Shown piece after piece: positions 40,924-41,427 of a stretch of 41,427 nucleotides of DNA (positions are counted from its first letter, which is position 1; each line of letters opens with the position of its first letter). The stretch covers positions 1 through 41,427 of the forward strand of contig CAJTNT010000033.1 in the NCBI GenBank assembly GCA_910577785.1, given 5' to 3'. This stretch comes from an uncultured Lachnospiraceae bacterium (GTDB lineage: Bacteria > Bacillota > Clostridia > Lachnospirales > Lachnospiraceae). The translations under genes and the position numbers were made by a program. The notes under the pieces are model-generated. The model saw nothing but the letters and a program-made list of their open reading frames with translations, was not told the DNA's origin and searched no databases.

Positions 40924-41394
40924 TTATTTCATAAATTTTTTTATCGCCTTTAATGCCGCTTTTATGGAACACTGGACAGCTTGATATTTGCAGCCCTCCA
41001 GCTTCGCAATCTGCTCATAGGTCAGCTCCCCGAAAAAATAAAGCTTCAGCCTGCGCCGCTGCACTTCGGGAAGTTTGGAAACCGCCCTATGTAGCTGCTC
41101 GTATTCGATGCTCTCTGAAACAATATCCTCAATCCGTTCTGCCTTATAAAAAGCTCTGTCATTCAGCGTTTCTTCGGTCAGCTCGGAGTGTTCAATGTGC
41201 CTGCTCACCCTGTTCAGATGGGATATGTCCTCAAGCTCAAATCTGTCAAATGTCTGGTACAGCATTTCGTCAATCTCAATATTCTGCTGCTTTCCACGCC
41301 CGTCCTTAAAAGAGAGGTAATAATGCCCCTCGGTTATCGTCAAAGTGTACGGATTATACTTGTCCTTTTTTCGGTTTGGATGCTTTTCAAGCAT
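40924..41394 (-). CDS. Sigma-70-like protein of a Tn916/Tn1549-type element
   Basis: 156 aa. The N-terminal half is element-specific (YTLTITEGHYYLSFKDGRGK). The C-terminal half has a region-4-type HTH: LPEVQRRRLKLYFFGELTYE, then IAKLEGCKYQAVQCSIKAAL. These are common cargo/regulatory ORFs of conjugative transposons in Clostridia. Start at ATG 41394 (minus), preceded by GGAGGAAATTACA. Distinct from the sigma-like protein at 6288. Confidence 0.85.
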   Translation of the reverse strand: MLEKHPNRKKDKYNPYTLTITEGHYYLSFKDGRGKQQNIEIDEMLYQTFDRFELEDISHLNRVSRHIEHSELTEETLNDRAFYKAERIEDIVSESIEYEQLHRAVSKLPEVQRRRLKLYFFGELTYEQIAKLEGCKYQAVQCSIKAALKAIKKFMK

Positions 41395-41427
41395 TGTAAT
41401 TTCCTCCAATCAATCTGAATTTTTTTG

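Larger units (their letters stand above)
40434..41427. mobile_element. End of an integrated element (probably ICE / conjugative transposon)
   Basis: The left boundary is placed at the loss of paralogy after 40433. Inside, base composition changes sharply (40560-40760 is clearly GC-rich compared with the AT-rich effector genes), and the only recognisable gene is a sigma-like ORF of the kind carried by Tn916/Tn1549-type elements. The other end and its integrase lie outside the window. Confidence 0.65.

Noticed and set aside
1..41427. CRISPR array or cas genes near the CHAT protease
   Set aside because: Checked because TPR-CHAT is known from type III-E loci. The short repeats here are tandem without spacers, and no Cas protein is seen.
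1..41427. tRNA or rRNA genes and tRNA-type attachment sites
   Set aside because: No cloverleaf or conserved rRNA stretch noticed on reading both strands; a dedicated search would be decisive.

Overview
The window looks like an accessory region of a low-to-mid GC Clostridia chromosome, most likely Lachnospiraceae. Reasons: strong AGGAGG-type ribosome binding sites, sigma-A-like promoters, the Firmicutes-type (T7SSb) WXG100/YukD/EssC gene set, cysteine-pair repeats of the 'GHTY...C..C' type in a secreted protein, and an ICE-type sigma-like gene at the right edge. The genus cannot be fixed from sequence reading alone.

Layout. (1) 1-362: right end of an IS3-family insertion sequence. (2) 363-821: gene-poor, with a very good promoter and a structured leader. 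(3) 822-8011: an apparent operon of an AlbA_2/ATPase-like regulator, a 1216-aa TPR-CHAT caspase-like protease, a sigma-like protein and a cytosolic zinc-finger anti-sigma-like protein. (4) 8012-13144: three divergent copies of one regulatory cassette (terminator, XRE repressor gene, promoter with TTTCAAAGAA sites). The XRE gene is complete in copy 2, internally deleted in copy 3 and absent from copy 1. The cassettes drive a secreted cysteine amidase-like protein (copy 1) and two small paralogous genes (copies 2 and 3). (5) 13145-35134: a long co-directional run encoding an unusual type VII secretion apparatus: membrane trypsin-like protease with cytosolic FHA domain, PP2C phosphatase, two membrane Ser/Thr kinases, a 2400-aa Ig-like surface protein, small membrane proteins, a TPR/DUF2135-like protein, a DUF6382-FHA protein, a MinD/ParA-like ATPase, a YukD ubiquitin-like protein and the EssC ATPase. 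(6) 35201-40446: WXG100 protein, small helical partners, a glycine-rich effector candidate, two DUF4176 proteins, a lipoprotein, then a second decayed effector module. (7) 40434-41427: end of an integrated (probably conjugative) element that truncates the second effector gene.

How it may work (inference). The T7SS run has the parts of a phospho-threonine circuit (two kinases, one phosphatase, FHA readers on the protease, on the DUF6382 protein and on EssC), logically like the PpkA/PppA/Fha control of type VI secretion but built on a T7SS. The XRE protein may repress all three cassette promoters, so it could control the amidase and possibly the T7SS run together. Separately, the CHAT protease beside a sigma/anti-sigma pair suggests a proteolysis-triggered transcription switch, conceptually similar to TPR-CHAT/Csx30/sigma in type III-E CRISPR loci, but no CRISPR is visible here.

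Three gene junctions carry tandem duplications that each span a stop codon and the next gene's start region, and several proteins carry short in-frame repeats, so the region appears prone to repeat expansion.
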